A DNA stretch of 64,000 nucleotides. Origin: Synechococcus sp. UW69. GTDB taxonomy: Bacteria; Cyanobacteriota; Cyanobacteriia; PCC-6307; Cyanobiaceae. The DNA lies in contig NZ_UCNW01000009.1 in assembly GCF_900474185.1 (NCBI RefSeq), positions 372,001-436,000 of the forward strand, read 5' to 3'. Each line of letters begins with the position of its first letter. The stretch's first letter is position 1. The notes below the pieces were generated by a model. That model saw only the letters and a list, made by a program, of their open reading frames with translations, did no database searches and was not told the DNA's origin. Positions 9,085 to 17,877 of this stretch are shown here, piece after piece. The translations under genes and the position numbers were made by a program.

Positions 9085-9701
9085 GAGTTGTTAATTATGG
9101 AGTGCAAGAGTTTGAAGCCGGCAGGCCCACTTTTCTCTGGATGAAACTGTAAACCAAAAGTCATTCTTGATTTTACAATCGCAGTTATTTCATGGTGATT
9201 TTCAGCTAATACACTAGCTATAATTAGATTTTTATTGGAAGGACAACACTCATAACTATGAACAAAATAAAAGTCTTTTGCCTTCACCAAATCATCAAAT
9301 ATCTGATCACCAGAACTGGTATTTAAGCTCATTTCATTCCAACCTAGATGGGGAATTCTTGAAATCGAATCTTTTTTTAATTTAGTCACGGATCCTTCAA
9401 TAATTGATAAACCTTCGATATTTGGCGATTCTTCACTATGCTGAAAGAACAGTTGCATGCCTAGACAAATTCCAATAATTTTATTTCCTCTCAGAAAATG
9501 ATTTACGATTTTCTTAGTAAATTCCTGCTGCTGAAGGAATTTCATTCCTTCAGCAAATGTTCCAACACCAGGTATTATAATCACGTCTTCATCTTGCAAA
9601 GATACATCACTTGTAAATGGCAAATAGTCGTGATTTGATTTGTGCATATATGCATATATACTTTGAAGGTTGCAGAAATTAAAGGGAACTATGTAAATCA
9701 T
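9081..9701 (-). CDS. hisH: HisH-like glutamine amidotransferase (glutaminase subunit)
   Basis: 206-residue class I glutaminase. The catalytic triad is intact: Cys79 in GICLGMQLF, and His187 and Glu189 in GLQFHPEKSG. It hydrolyses glutamine and passes ammonia through its HisF partner. Both flanking genes overlap it by exactly four bases (9081-9084 and 9698-9701), so the three proteins are probably made in fixed proportion. In this setting the ammonia is expected to serve the PseA/WbpG-type enzyme encoded immediately upstream, not imidazole-glycerol phosphate formation. Confidence 0.9.
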   Translation of the reverse strand: MIYIVPFNFCNLQSIYAYMHKSNHDYLPFTSDVSLQDEDVIIIPGVGTFAEGMKFLQQQEFTKKIVNHFLRGNKIIGICLGMQLFFQHSEESPNIEGLSIIEGSVTKLKKDSISRIPHLGWNEMSLNTSSGDQIFDDLVKAKDFYFVHSYECCPSNKNLIIASVLAENHHEITAIVKSRMTFGLQFHPEKSGPAGFKLLHSIINNS

Positions 9702-10849
9702 AGAGAAATAGGATGCTTTAGTACTGGAGATTTGTGCTTAAGAACAAGATTTGAGTTAGCATCAGTTTCAAACAGTGAATAATTAGTAAAGTCATCACAA
9801 ATTTTGTCGAACTCTTTAACAGACATGTCAATTGTAGAAAGTATATCTTCTAAATCCTTGTCAAGATACTTAAATGGATATATTCCGTCGTTTCCTTCAA
9901 TAAGTTTTATTGCCTCTTCTCGAGTTAATAAACCTCGTCTAATCCAATTACAGGCCATGTCTGTCGAACGGCTAAATCCATATTTAAGAAATTTAAGGTA
10001 ATCATGAATTCCATGAAAGTAATTATCTAGATTTTCAGAGTTACTTAATGTACCTAGTATGTTATTTGAGCTTACAGTAAAACCTTGAGCTTGTGCTATA
10101 AACTGATTAGTCATCCCATTCCATGGGAAATAATCATCGAGAAAAATCCCTTTGGTATTAATATTCTCAACTTTTGTTGATTCTGGATATTCGTATAGAG
10201 CTAAGTGGCACGGATTAAGATCAAGACAATCAATTAAATCAGTAACTCTCAGACCATTAAACCCACAGTTTTCTTCCAAATATTGTCTGTCAAATGTTAC
10301 ACCAAAATTTTCATCTTCAATACGCCCCGCACCATATTCTCTCACAGAATTTTCACCCCAAATAATAATTGGTATTTCAAACATTACAGAGGCATGAATT
10401 GGTATTGTAAATATAAGAACATGCTCAGGCCACTGAATGTCTCCAACAGTTTCCAATGCATAACGATTTATTTTTTTTCTAACATCCTTATTCACCGTAA
10501 ACTCAATGTGATCAACACCCATATTCTTACAGTTTTCTAAATTTTGTCTACCTAAATCTGTCAGTAAATCTGTCGGAGCTGTTACACATAGTGGATTAAG
10601 CCCTAATTGCTTGATTTTCCATACTTGATAAGTGCTATCTTTCCCACCAGAAACAGGGATAATACAATCATAATTAGGATTTACTTTGTTAGATTTGATT
10701 AAATCGATTAAATCGGATTGTTTGTTTTGAGTATAAAAGTTATTAGATTGTTTTCTTTCATACCATTGGCAAGCTGAACAGATACCTTCAGAGTTAAATC
10801 TGAGACTTGGCTTTGTTTCAGGATACAAACACCTTGTACAATATTTCAT
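9698..10849 (-). CDS. pseA: N-acetyl sugar amidotransferase (PseA/WbpG family)
   Basis: 383 residues with the family's opening MKYCTRCLYPETKP and paired cysteines (Cys4/Cys7 and Cys24/Cys27), presumably a zinc site, then the PP-loop SGGKDS at 67-72 that binds ATP. The family activates an N-acetyl group with ATP and attacks it with ammonia to give an acetamidino group, as in acetamidino-pseudaminic acid in Campylobacter and the ManNAc3NAmA of Pseudomonas O-antigen. It has no glutaminase domain, which fits the hisH and hisF genes directly downstream. It overlaps both neighbours by four bases. The substrate here is inferred to be pseudaminic acid or its CMP form. Confidence 0.9.
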   Translation of the reverse strand: MKYCTRCLYPETKPSLRFNSEGICSACQWYERKQSNNFYTQNKQSDLIDLIKSNKVNPNYDCIIPVSGGKDSTYQVWKIKQLGLNPLCVTAPTDLLTDLGRQNLENCKNMGVDHIEFTVNKDVRKKINRYALETVGDIQWPEHVLIFTIPIHASVMFEIPIIIWGENSVREYGAGRIEDENFGVTFDRQYLEENCGFNGLRVTDLIDCLDLNPCHLALYEYPESTKVENINTKGIFLDDYFPWNGMTNQFIAQAQGFTVSSNNILGTLSNSENLDNYFHGIHDYLKFLKYGFSRSTDMACNWIRRGLLTREEAIKLIEGNDGIYPFKYLDKDLEDILSTIDMSVKEFDKICDDFTNYSLFETDANSNLVLKHKSPVLKHPISL

Positions 10850-11802
10850 TTTACTCTTGATACAACTTGGATTTTATAGCCTAGATTGTTTTCTAAAATT
10901 ATATCGGATGAGAATAAATCATTTATCTTCGAGTGTGAGGTGTATTGTGGATTATAAGGATTGTCATAGTTCATATAATTAGTGATTGCAAAGCTGTCAT
11001 CTATAACAGTTCGAATTTTTAGAATTTCGAAACCACAAAATTCAAGCGTCTCCTGAATACCACGTATTCCAAATAAAGTTAGATGTTCAATGCCATCAAA
11101 CATATTACAATGTTCTCGGAGAACTCTCGCTGATAGAGAGTCACAAGTCGGAATTTGTATAAACAAAAGACCTCCAGGCTTTAAATTAGCTTTAATATTT
11201 TTAATATATGCGATTGGGTCTGGAATGTGTTCTAGTACATCCCATAAAGTAATTACATCAAAACTCCTATTCACTTCACCTATTGATGAGCCAATAATAT
11301 TTATTCCTTGCGATAACGCAAAATTACTTTCTTTAATATTTGGCTCAATACCAAATGTTTTGGCTCTAATAGTTGAAACATCGGAAAATACTTTTAAAAA
11401 TAATCCAGTGCTACAACCTATATCAAGCACGTCTATTTGAGACTGATTACAAAATTCTTCTATCATAGTAGAGCCGGCAGTAAATATGTTCTTATAAAAA
11501 TCTATCTCTTTTTCATGCCAGCTCTGGGTATTTGATGGGTAATTAATGTAAAATTTGTTGAGTATATCTGAGACAAAGTAATTGTTTAAATATACTATAT
11601 TGCAGTCATTGCAATGAGAGTATTGACCACCATTTTTTGAAAAAAGTGTGTTATTTTTCTTTCCACATTTCGGACATCCAATATCAACTCTATCTACCTC
11701 ACAATTAATTGAGGATAAAAATTCAGAAAAATATTTTTCGAATTCATCGACTTCTCTTTGCCTTGAAGCATGCAATGCTTTTTGATCTTGTGTGCTTTTC
11801 AA
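10846..11802 (-). CDS. SAM-dependent methyltransferase with N-terminal zinc ribbon
   Basis: 318 residues. A zinc ribbon formed by CPKC at 43-46 and CNDC at 64-67 precedes a class I methyltransferase domain with motif I DIGCSTGLF at 127-135, and LWDVLEHIPDP and LKPGGLLFIQIP further on. This layout is common in sugar C- and O-methyltransferases of deoxysugar pathways. It is embedded in the pse operon, 58 bases after the asparagine-synthetase-like gene and overlapping the amidotransferase gene by four bases. Known methylated nonulosonates make sugar methylation likely, but the acceptor position is not predictable. Confidence 0.8.
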   Translation of the reverse strand: MKSTQDQKALHASRQREVDEFEKYFSEFLSSINCEVDRVDIGCPKCGKKNNTLFSKNGGQYSHCNDCNIVYLNNYFVSDILNKFYINYPSNTQSWHEKEIDFYKNIFTAGSTMIEEFCNQSQIDVLDIGCSTGLFLKVFSDVSTIRAKTFGIEPNIKESNFALSQGINIIGSSIGEVNRSFDVITLWDVLEHIPDPIAYIKNIKANLKPGGLLFIQIPTCDSLSARVLREHCNMFDGIEHLTLFGIRGIQETLEFCGFEILKIRTVIDDSFAITNYMNYDNPYNPQYTSHSKINDLFSSDIILENNLGYKIQVVSRVK

Positions 11803-11860
11803 CAGATTACTTATAGCCTAATTACTATAGCACATTTCATCAAGATTTATTGCTCGCTGT

Positions 11861-13696
11861 TTAAATTTCTTTGTGTGCTGGAAGGATTGACAAGGTGCTA
11901 ATAATTTTATCTATATATCGGACCAGTTTTAGCCCCCTTGTTGTTGCCAGAACCTCTTTAAATTTATCTTTTTCAATTAGGCCACTTCGAAATCCTGCAC
12001 TGATGAGAGGGTTGTATTTTTCTAGAATAAAGTTGATAATATCTTCGTTCAACATCGGATGTTTTCTCCCCAGCTCTGAATCAATTCGTCTGCGCATACT
12101 TGAATTTTTTGCCTCTTCTTTTAATATTTCAGACTGTTTGTATAGTTGCTCAAAACTCACTCCGCTTAAATTTTTGAATGCATCGAAGAGTAGTTTTTTT
12201 GAGTCACTAGTTAAGGTATCGTCAATCCGTATGCTCAAGAATAGTTTTGCAATTGCCGAAGTTAGCAAAGGCTCGCATGGACTTTTCTGTCTAGCGATCG
12301 AATAATTTCTAAAACCAGTTTGTGTTCTTGTGTGGTGCAACATAAAAGTAAATATTTTGAGAATCTTTTGAGCTATAGTCGAATTATAGTTTCTTTTGTC
12401 TAGAGATTGAATCATTTTTGAGCTAGAAATTTTATATAATATAAAATTGAGATTGGCATAGTGCAAAAAATCATCTCTCATGATTAACAAATTTGACGAT
12501 TTTTGTTTATTTCCAATAAAGCGTTCGTTGCACACTCTTGTTGCCAGATATGAGTAGCAGCCAAGTAAGTCATTTACCTTATCTGCAAGGTAGCTGTTTT
12601 CAATTTTCAACGTATACTGAATTTTGCATTGAAAAGTTTCTCTCAAATTTTTTAAATATTCAAAATTGTTTAAGTAATCTCTCTTATGTAATGAGCTGTA
12701 CTTATTGTAATCTAAGTGATGAAAAATCTGAAGATTGGTTGGGCCAGTTGTTCCTCCAATTGAAGTATGAAATCCAAAGAATGGGACTGCGGCTTGATCC
12801 ATATTTAATACCGATTGCGACATATGTGTTCTTCCTCTCAAAGCATCCCAATTCTTTTTCGACACATTTAGAGAATAGTTGCCATTACTCGTAATAGAAG
12901 CCAATCCATACTCTGGTACTCCACAAAAATTAAGGTCTAATTGTTTTGCCATAAATTCCGACTGAATTGCTTCATGTACATATGGATTATGTCTAAAGTT
13001 GACACAACAAATGGAATCCTTTTTATTGCTATCTAAATTACTTATTGCCGCTGCTACCACAGAAGAGTCAATTCCGGAAGAAAGCATAAGTGTTTGCGGT
13101 AATGAATACTTGTTATCAATAACCTCATTTAATGATCCAATTAATCTCTCACAAAAAGCATTCATATGCTTTTTTTCGTTATACGAATCCTCGGCAAAGT
13201 TACTAATCTCAAGGTGCCAGAACTCACTTAAGCAAGTTTGCCCCTTGTAAATATGAATCATTCCAGGGCATAGTATATTCTGGAAGTATTTATCTTCTTG
13301 GAAGCTACTCATACTGTACAAAGATCGATTAGAAGGTTTGATTGCATCTTTGATCACTTTTTGATTCATACTATTGGTATACTCTGTAAGACTTTTTTCT
13401 GATTTTGATAGATTGACTGAGTTATTTTTTGGCATAACATAAGTTATGCTTCCGCCAACACTAGATCCAATTACTACTTTTTTGTCTACAAGCATTATGG
13501 CTATTGTATCCCATTCGAGTAGTTCACATAGTTTTGTAAATGAGCTTAGGTCGTCATCATTCCATTCATCCTGAAGGTAGTCTATTGCCTTTTTTTCTTT
13601 GCATTCAATTTGATATGTTTGCAGGATGATATTATTTTTATGATAGAGAGTAATGCTGCTTTCTTTGTCTTGAATGACAACTTTTTGATTCTGCAT
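11861..13696 (-). CDS. Asparagine-synthetase-like amide ligase lacking the glutaminase nucleophile
   Basis: 611 residues. The C-terminal two thirds carry the AsnB-type synthetase domain, with PP-loop LSSGIDSS near 205-212. The first 165 residues retain a vague outline of the Ntn glutaminase domain (WDTIAIMLVDKKVVIGSS, then a GMIHIYKG turn) but begin MQNQ with no Cys at position 2, so this domain cannot hydrolyse glutamine in the usual way. Related proteins in polysaccharide clusters (WbpS-like) amidate uronic or nonulosonic acid carboxyls. The gene is two bases downstream of pseF. Its ammonia could come from HisH/HisF of the same operon or from free ammonium; this is inference. Confidence 0.75.
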   Translation of the reverse strand: MQNQKVVIQDKESSITLYHKNNIILQTYQIECKEKKAIDYLQDEWNDDDLSSFTKLCELLEWDTIAIMLVDKKVVIGSSVGGSITYVMPKNNSVNLSKSEKSLTEYTNSMNQKVIKDAIKPSNRSLYSMSSFQEDKYFQNILCPGMIHIYKGQTCLSEFWHLEISNFAEDSYNEKKHMNAFCERLIGSLNEVIDNKYSLPQTLMLSSGIDSSVVAAAISNLDSNKKDSICCVNFRHNPYVHEAIQSEFMAKQLDLNFCGVPEYGLASITSNGNYSLNVSKKNWDALRGRTHMSQSVLNMDQAAVPFFGFHTSIGGTTGPTNLQIFHHLDYNKYSSLHKRDYLNNFEYLKNLRETFQCKIQYTLKIENSYLADKVNDLLGCYSYLATRVCNERFIGNKQKSSNLLIMRDDFLHYANLNFILYKISSSKMIQSLDKRNYNSTIAQKILKIFTFMLHHTRTQTGFRNYSIARQKSPCEPLLTSAIAKLFLSIRIDDTLTSDSKKLLFDAFKNLSGVSFEQLYKQSEILKEEAKNSSMRRRIDSELGRKHPMLNEDIINFILEKYNPLISAGFRSGLIEKDKFKEVLATTRGLKLVRYIDKIISTLSILPAHKEI

Positions 13697-13698
13697 CT

Positions 13699-14427
13699 TT
13701 ATTTGTGAAGTGAAAAATGTTTAAATGATTCATTTGTTTGACCGAGGCTTTTGGCCATTATCTCTGCTCTTATCCAATCCTCTTCATTATCAATGTCTTG
13801 CACTCTATAATTAGGAATAATTAATGGTGTAGAACCATCAAATAGATTTTCTTTCTTTAACCACGTATCTTTTTCTGCCCAGTAAAATTGACCCGCATCA
13901 TGGTAACAGCTCTGTAGATCTTGGCTTCTAGTATTAAAATACTCTGGAAACATCATCTCAGCTTCTTTGTTGTTATTGATTCTAAACGATCTTTCGACAG
14001 GATATGAAAAATTTGTAGCCGGAAAAACCACATTATTAAATTGATTTTGTTGCAGCATCTCCTTGGCAATCCTTATATCCTCCGGTATTGCCAGGGCTGC
14101 AGTTGGATAGATACAACAAATCAAATTGTAATCTTTATTTGTAGAATCAAGATAATCTATCGCATGGTTTATCACTTCTCGTGTAGTTGAATGATCGTCA
14201 GAGAAATGCTTTGGTCTGACGAATGGCACATTAATACCTAATGATTTTGAATATTCAGAAATTTCTTCGCAATCAGTACTTACGATTATTTCATCAAAAC
14301 ACATTGATTCAAAAGCTGCCTTCACTGACCAATAGATTATTGGCATTCCACAAAATTCTTTAATATTTTTCTTGGGAATTCTTTTACTTCCTCCTCTGGC
14401 AGGTAGTATTGCAATACTTTGTTTCAT
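13699..14427 (-). CDS. pseF: Pseudaminic acid cytidylyltransferase
   Basis: 242 residues of the CMP-sugar synthetase family: nucleotide-binding ILPARGGSKRIPKKNIK near the start, the VSTDCEEI segment, and CYHDAGQFYWAE in the second half, a stretch characteristic of PseF rather than NeuA or KdsB. It activates pseudaminic acid with CTP. An upstream in-frame ATG at 14439 exists, but the ATG at 14427 gives an ATGA overlap with the preceding stop and removes four atypical residues, so it is preferred. Third gene after pseC in the operon. Confidence 0.9.
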   Translation of the reverse strand: MKQSIAILPARGGSKRIPKKNIKEFCGMPIIYWSVKAAFESMCFDEIIVSTDCEEISEYSKSLGINVPFVRPKHFSDDHSTTREVINHAIDYLDSTNKDYNLICCIYPTAALAIPEDIRIAKEMLQQNQFNNVVFPATNFSYPVERSFRINNNKEAEMMFPEYFNTRSQDLQSCYHDAGQFYWAEKDTWLKKENLFDGSTPLIIPNYRVQDIDNEEDWIRAEIMAKSLGQTNESFKHFSLHK

Positions 14428-15692
14428 AGGAATGCCCATACCTTTTGGAATGCCTCAATCAGCTGATTAATTTCACTATTCTCAAACTCATACATACATA
14501 GCTGAAGCCCTAGAAATTCTTCGTCATGATATCTTTCAGCTACTGGACATATACCCTTCTTGTAATCAATATCACTCTCGTTCCATGGAAATCCATTAGT
14601 ACCATAAGCAATTTTATTTTGAAAGATTGGTAAAAGATGAATATTGGCATACCCCTTCATTAATCCTTGTACACCTTCCGCTTCCAATGCTTTATAGATC
14701 CAATTCCTGTCTCTCTTTAATTTATCTAGTTCTAATAGTAATCCATATACATAGTAAACATGCGTTTGTTCCTTATCTATATACGGAAGCTTTAACCCTT
14801 TTAAGTTTGCTAGTCCTACATTCAGTTTTCCTGCTATCTCTTGTCTTCTAATTACTATTGATGAAAGTTTTTTTAACTGCTCTCTAGCAATTGCTGCTTC
14901 AATTTCACCAAGACGAAAATTATAACCTATGATATTTTTCAGCTCATGTGGATTGTTCGACTCAATAACTGCCTCACCATGATTTCTGATTAACCTTGTT
15001 CTTTCTGCTAATTTATCGTCATTTGTTATGATTAATCCACCTTCTCCACAATGGATATGTTTGTGATAATTTAAACTAAATCCTCCAATATCTGAATTTG
15101 TCCCTGCATAAGAGTCACCACTGATCGCACCTGGTGATTGGGCAGTATCTGTGATCAGGGTTATGTTGTTTTTATCGGTTATCTCCCTAATCCTTTTTAT
15201 GTTGCAACTCTGCCCAAAAATATCTACAGCTATTACAGCTTTTGTACGTTTAGTTATTTTTTCTTCAATTGATCTTGGATCAATATTAAATGTTTGAGGA
15301 TCTATATCTGCGAATACCGGGATTGCATTCCAATGTAATACGCATGTCGCTGTAGCGGCCATAGTCCAAGTAGGCACTATTATTTCATCCCCAGGCTCAA
15401 TACCAATTGCTCCGACACAAGCGATTAATCCCGATGTCCATGAATTTACTGCGATCACATTCCTTACTCTAAAATAATCTTTTGCGTCTTCTTCAAGTTG
15501 AATAATTTCTTCGCCACCCAAGAAATATTGACCTTTACCGCCAACAAAAGCTGACAAACATCCAGAATTTAAGACTCTGTTTGCTGCTTGTACCTCTTCA
15601 CTCCCAATTGAGTTGTACTTTTTAAAGGGCGCCTCAATTAATTTTGAACCTCCCTCGCATGCCAGAGGGTTGGCTGTTCGGTGCACTTGTTT
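14424..15692 (-). CDS. DegT/DnrJ/EryC1/StrS family sugar aminotransferase
   Basis: 422 residues. The family fold is clear: VNSWTSGLIACVGAIGIEPGDEIIVPTWT in the cofactor region, DTAQSPGA with the pyridine-binding Asp, and SLNYHKHIHCGEGG whose Lys forms the internal aldimine. It is a second sugar aminotransferase beside PseC, so the island probably makes an additional amino sugar or an alternative one. The open frame extends to 15770, but the ATG at 15692 places the expected N-terminus (GGSKLIEAPFKKYNSIG) correctly. Even so it overlaps the preceding oxidoreductase gene by 59 bases. Its neighbour's dehydrogenase activity would supply a keto-sugar substrate. Confidence 0.85.
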   Translation of the reverse strand, partial: KQVHRTANPLACEGGSKLIEAPFKKYNSIGSEEVQAANRVLNSGCLSAFVGGKGQYFLGGEEIIQLEEDAKDYFRVRNVIAVNSWTSGLIACVGAIGIEPGDEIIVPTWTMAATATCVLHWNAIPVFADIDPQTFNIDPRSIEEKITKRTKAVIAVDIFGQSCNIKRIREITDKNNITLITDTAQSPGAISGDSYAGTNSDIGGFSLNYHKHIHCGEGGLIITNDDKLAERTRLIRNHGEAVIESNNPHELKNIIGYNFRLGEIEAAIAREQLKKLSSIVIRRQEIAGKLNVGLANLKGLKLPYIDKEQTHVYYVYGLLLELDKLKRDRNWIYKALEAEGVQGLMKGYANIHLLPIFQNKIAYGTNGFPWNESDIDYKKGICPVAERYHDEEFLGLQLCMYEFENSEINQLIEAFQKVWAFL

Positions 15693-16686
15693 CATCAATA
15701 AGGTGCATTGTCGACATAGCTTCTTCAAGTGTACACGATATACCTTGCGAAGTCTTCTCAAGAATTTCATTTATAATTGTATCCAGTACATAATATTGAT
15801 AGTGAGATATATCAGTCTCAATTATTTTGGGTTTGAGTTTCAGCGCGTAGTACCCATCTTCTTTTAATTCATAGTCCCAAATTGTGATGGTCTCTCCACC
15901 CTCTTCCCACACGATTCTCCCATTTTCAAACCATAAATCAACTATCCCAGCTTTTATTGGCAACGATCCAAAGCTTTGTACTAGTATATGTCCCATTGGA
16001 TTATCTATGGGCATCAATAATAGCGTTCTTTCTTCATCATAATCTATTAGGCAGTTATCGTTCTTGATTTTAATCATGCATTTTAATGAGCCTACCCAAT
16101 ATTCCGCAAGATTCACAAAATGTGAGCCGTTGGTTCTTATCCCTTTCCCGTACTTGATTGTCCCATTTATAAACTTTCCCAACTTCATTTTGCTTATAAA
16201 TTCTTTTGTTTGTATCACGGCTGGTAAGTATCTCCGTATGTAATTTACCCCTACATGTTTAACGTTGCTTTTATTAATTATATTGGATATTCTTCTCGAT
16301 TCTGCGAACGATATGCCAATTGGTTTCTCCAGCAGTAAGCCCTTCGGTTCAAATCTATCTAGTATCTCTTTTATTGTCTTAAGCTGATATTCAGTAGGTA
16401 CGCATATTATTATTAAATCAAAATCTTTTTGCCCGAATGCTTTGGCACATTCCTCAATATGACAATATGCTTTCAATAGATATTTTTTTTCAAAGTCACT
16501 TCTTGCTTCCACTGATGGGTCTACTGCAGCCTTTAATTCTGTGTTTCTGTGCGTAAATACCGCACTAGCATGTGTTCTGATTGAAGAAGTGATCTCGTGG
16601 TTATTTTCAATCAATGACTCATGTAAATCATACTTGCAGCCTATATTTCCAAGCCCAACAAGTAGTACACTTAATTTTCCGTTCAT
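15634..16686 (-). CDS. Gfo/Idh/MocA family oxidoreductase
   Basis: 350 residues with an N-terminal Rossmann domain (VLLVGLGNIGCKYD at 7-20) and the family's catalytic EKP motif in GLLLEKPIGISF. The C-terminal half has the open-sheet substrate domain pattern. Members oxidise or reduce sugar hydroxyls using NAD(P). It is sandwiched between pseC (four-base overlap) and the DegT aminotransferase gene (59-base overlap). Dehydrogenase plus aminotransferase is the standard way to place an amino group on a sugar ring, for example at C3 of a UDP-uronic acid. The exact substrate is unknown. Confidence 0.85.
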   Translation of the reverse strand: MNGKLSVLLVGLGNIGCKYDLHESLIENNHEITSSIRTHASAVFTHRNTELKAAVDPSVEARSDFEKKYLLKAYCHIEECAKAFGQKDFDLIIICVPTEYQLKTIKEILDRFEPKGLLLEKPIGISFAESRRISNIINKSNVKHVGVNYIRRYLPAVIQTKEFISKMKLGKFINGTIKYGKGIRTNGSHFVNLAEYWVGSLKCMIKIKNDNCLIDYDEERTLLLMPIDNPMGHILVQSFGSLPIKAGIVDLWFENGRIVWEEGGETITIWDYELKEDGYYALKLKPKIIETDISHYQYYVLDTIINEILEKTSQGISCTLEEAMSTMHLIDETSAPNSQPSGMRGRFKIN

Positions 16687-17849
16687 ATAGTTCCTAGACC
16701 TGTTCCAAGTACTTGCACTACTTTTTTTTGGGAATCTCCAGTTAAGCCTGGATATAATGGAATACTAAAACTGGTTGTTGAATATGTTTCTGCATTAGGA
16801 AAATCTCCTTCTTGGAACCCAAGTTTTCTGTAAAAGGGTTGTAGATGAATTGGCCAATAGTGAAGTTGTACTCCAATTCCATTTTCTCTCATGTATTTAA
16901 ATAGCTTTGAATGATTTCTCTTTGTGATATTCATTATCTGAATAATTGCAAGGTGGTAACAGCTTTTGCTGTATATTGGTTCCGTGATTATTCTTATCTC
17001 CTTGATGTCTGTTATTAGATCTTTGTAAACTTGGATCTGTCTCCTTCGTTCTCGTATTATCTTTTGAAGCCTTTCTAATTGGCTCAAGCCTAAAGAAGCT
17101 TGTAAATCATTCATTCTATAGTTGAAACCAACTGACTGCATTTCATAGTACCAATCACCTGGACTTTCGAATTCAAAATTACTTCTTTTTATACCATGTG
17201 ATCTTATTGTTGATAATTTGTTTTTAATGTCTACGTTGTTTGTGACAGCACACCCGCCTTCTCCAGATGTTATTATCTTTACGGGATGAAAACTAAATAC
17301 TGTTATATCGCTATATCTGCAATTCCCAACAGGTTCACCATCATATGTACTACCAATCGCATGGCTTGCATCTTCGATTATGTGAAATCCATATATCTCT
17401 GACAATTCTGACATCTCACGCATGTCGCAGGATGAGCCACCCAAATGCACTGGTATTATGACTTTTGGAAGTTTATTAATTTTACTAGCATTTTCTAACT
17501 TAACACCTAGTTCTTTAAGTGAAATCAACCCAGTATTTATATCGCAATCTATAAAATCTACATCAGCTCCACAATAGATTGCACAATTTGCGCTTGCAAC
17601 AAAACTGATCGTACTTGTCCATACAATATCTCCTTTTTTTACCCCTAATGCTATATTTGCTGCGTGAAGTGCGCTTGTTGCACTATTAAATGTCACACCA
17701 TATTTGCTCCCACAAGTCTCTGCAATTCCTCTTTCAAACATTTCGGCTCGAGGCCCTTGAGTTATTGTTTCACTCTTTAAGGCTTGGACGACATATTCGA
17801 TATCTTGGTCAGTAATGGCATGCTTGCCATATGGAATCCACTCGTTCAT
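16683..17849 (-). CDS. pseC: UDP-4-amino-4,6-dideoxy-N-acetyl-beta-L-altrosamine transaminase
   Basis: 388 residues, second enzyme of the pseudaminic acid pathway. It is a DegT-family aminotransferase whose PLP lysine lies in FSFHPVKIITSGEGG, the form typical of PseC. The N-terminus IPYGKHAITDQDIEYV and the middle PVHLGGSSCDM also match that subfamily. It converts the 4-keto product of PseB into the 4-amino sugar. It is the first gene of a nine-gene minus-strand run ending at hisF. It has a good Shine-Dalgarno (AAAGGA, complement of 17858-17863) and a TATAAT box 21 bases upstream of the ATG. Confidence 0.93.
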   Translation of the reverse strand: MNEWIPYGKHAITDQDIEYVVQALKSETITQGPRAEMFERGIAETCGSKYGVTFNSATSALHAANIALGVKKGDIVWTSTISFVASANCAIYCGADVDFIDCDINTGLISLKELGVKLENASKINKLPKVIIPVHLGGSSCDMREMSELSEIYGFHIIEDASHAIGSTYDGEPVGNCRYSDITVFSFHPVKIITSGEGGCAVTNNVDIKNKLSTIRSHGIKRSNFEFESPGDWYYEMQSVGFNYRMNDLQASLGLSQLERLQKIIRERRRQIQVYKDLITDIKEIRIITEPIYSKSCYHLAIIQIMNITKRNHSKLFKYMRENGIGVQLHYWPIHLQPFYRKLGFQEGDFPNAETYSTTSFSIPLYPGLTGDSQKKVVQVLGTGLGTI

Positions 17850-17877
17850 AATTAGAATCCTTTCAGCTTATTATAAT
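17850..17877 (-). promoter_or_regulatory. Compact divergent promoter region of the pse operon
   Basis: Only 26 bases separate the start codons of pseC (minus) and the GNAT gene (plus). Positions 17870-17877 read ATTATAAT, a palindrome that gives a perfect TATAAT on both strands. On the minus strand the box is followed by 20 bases including the Shine-Dalgarno AAAGGA before the ATG, a convincing arrangement. I see no good -35. On the plus strand the box overlaps the ATG, so it cannot serve the start at 17876 and that gene's promoter must lie inside pseC. Confidence 0.5.
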
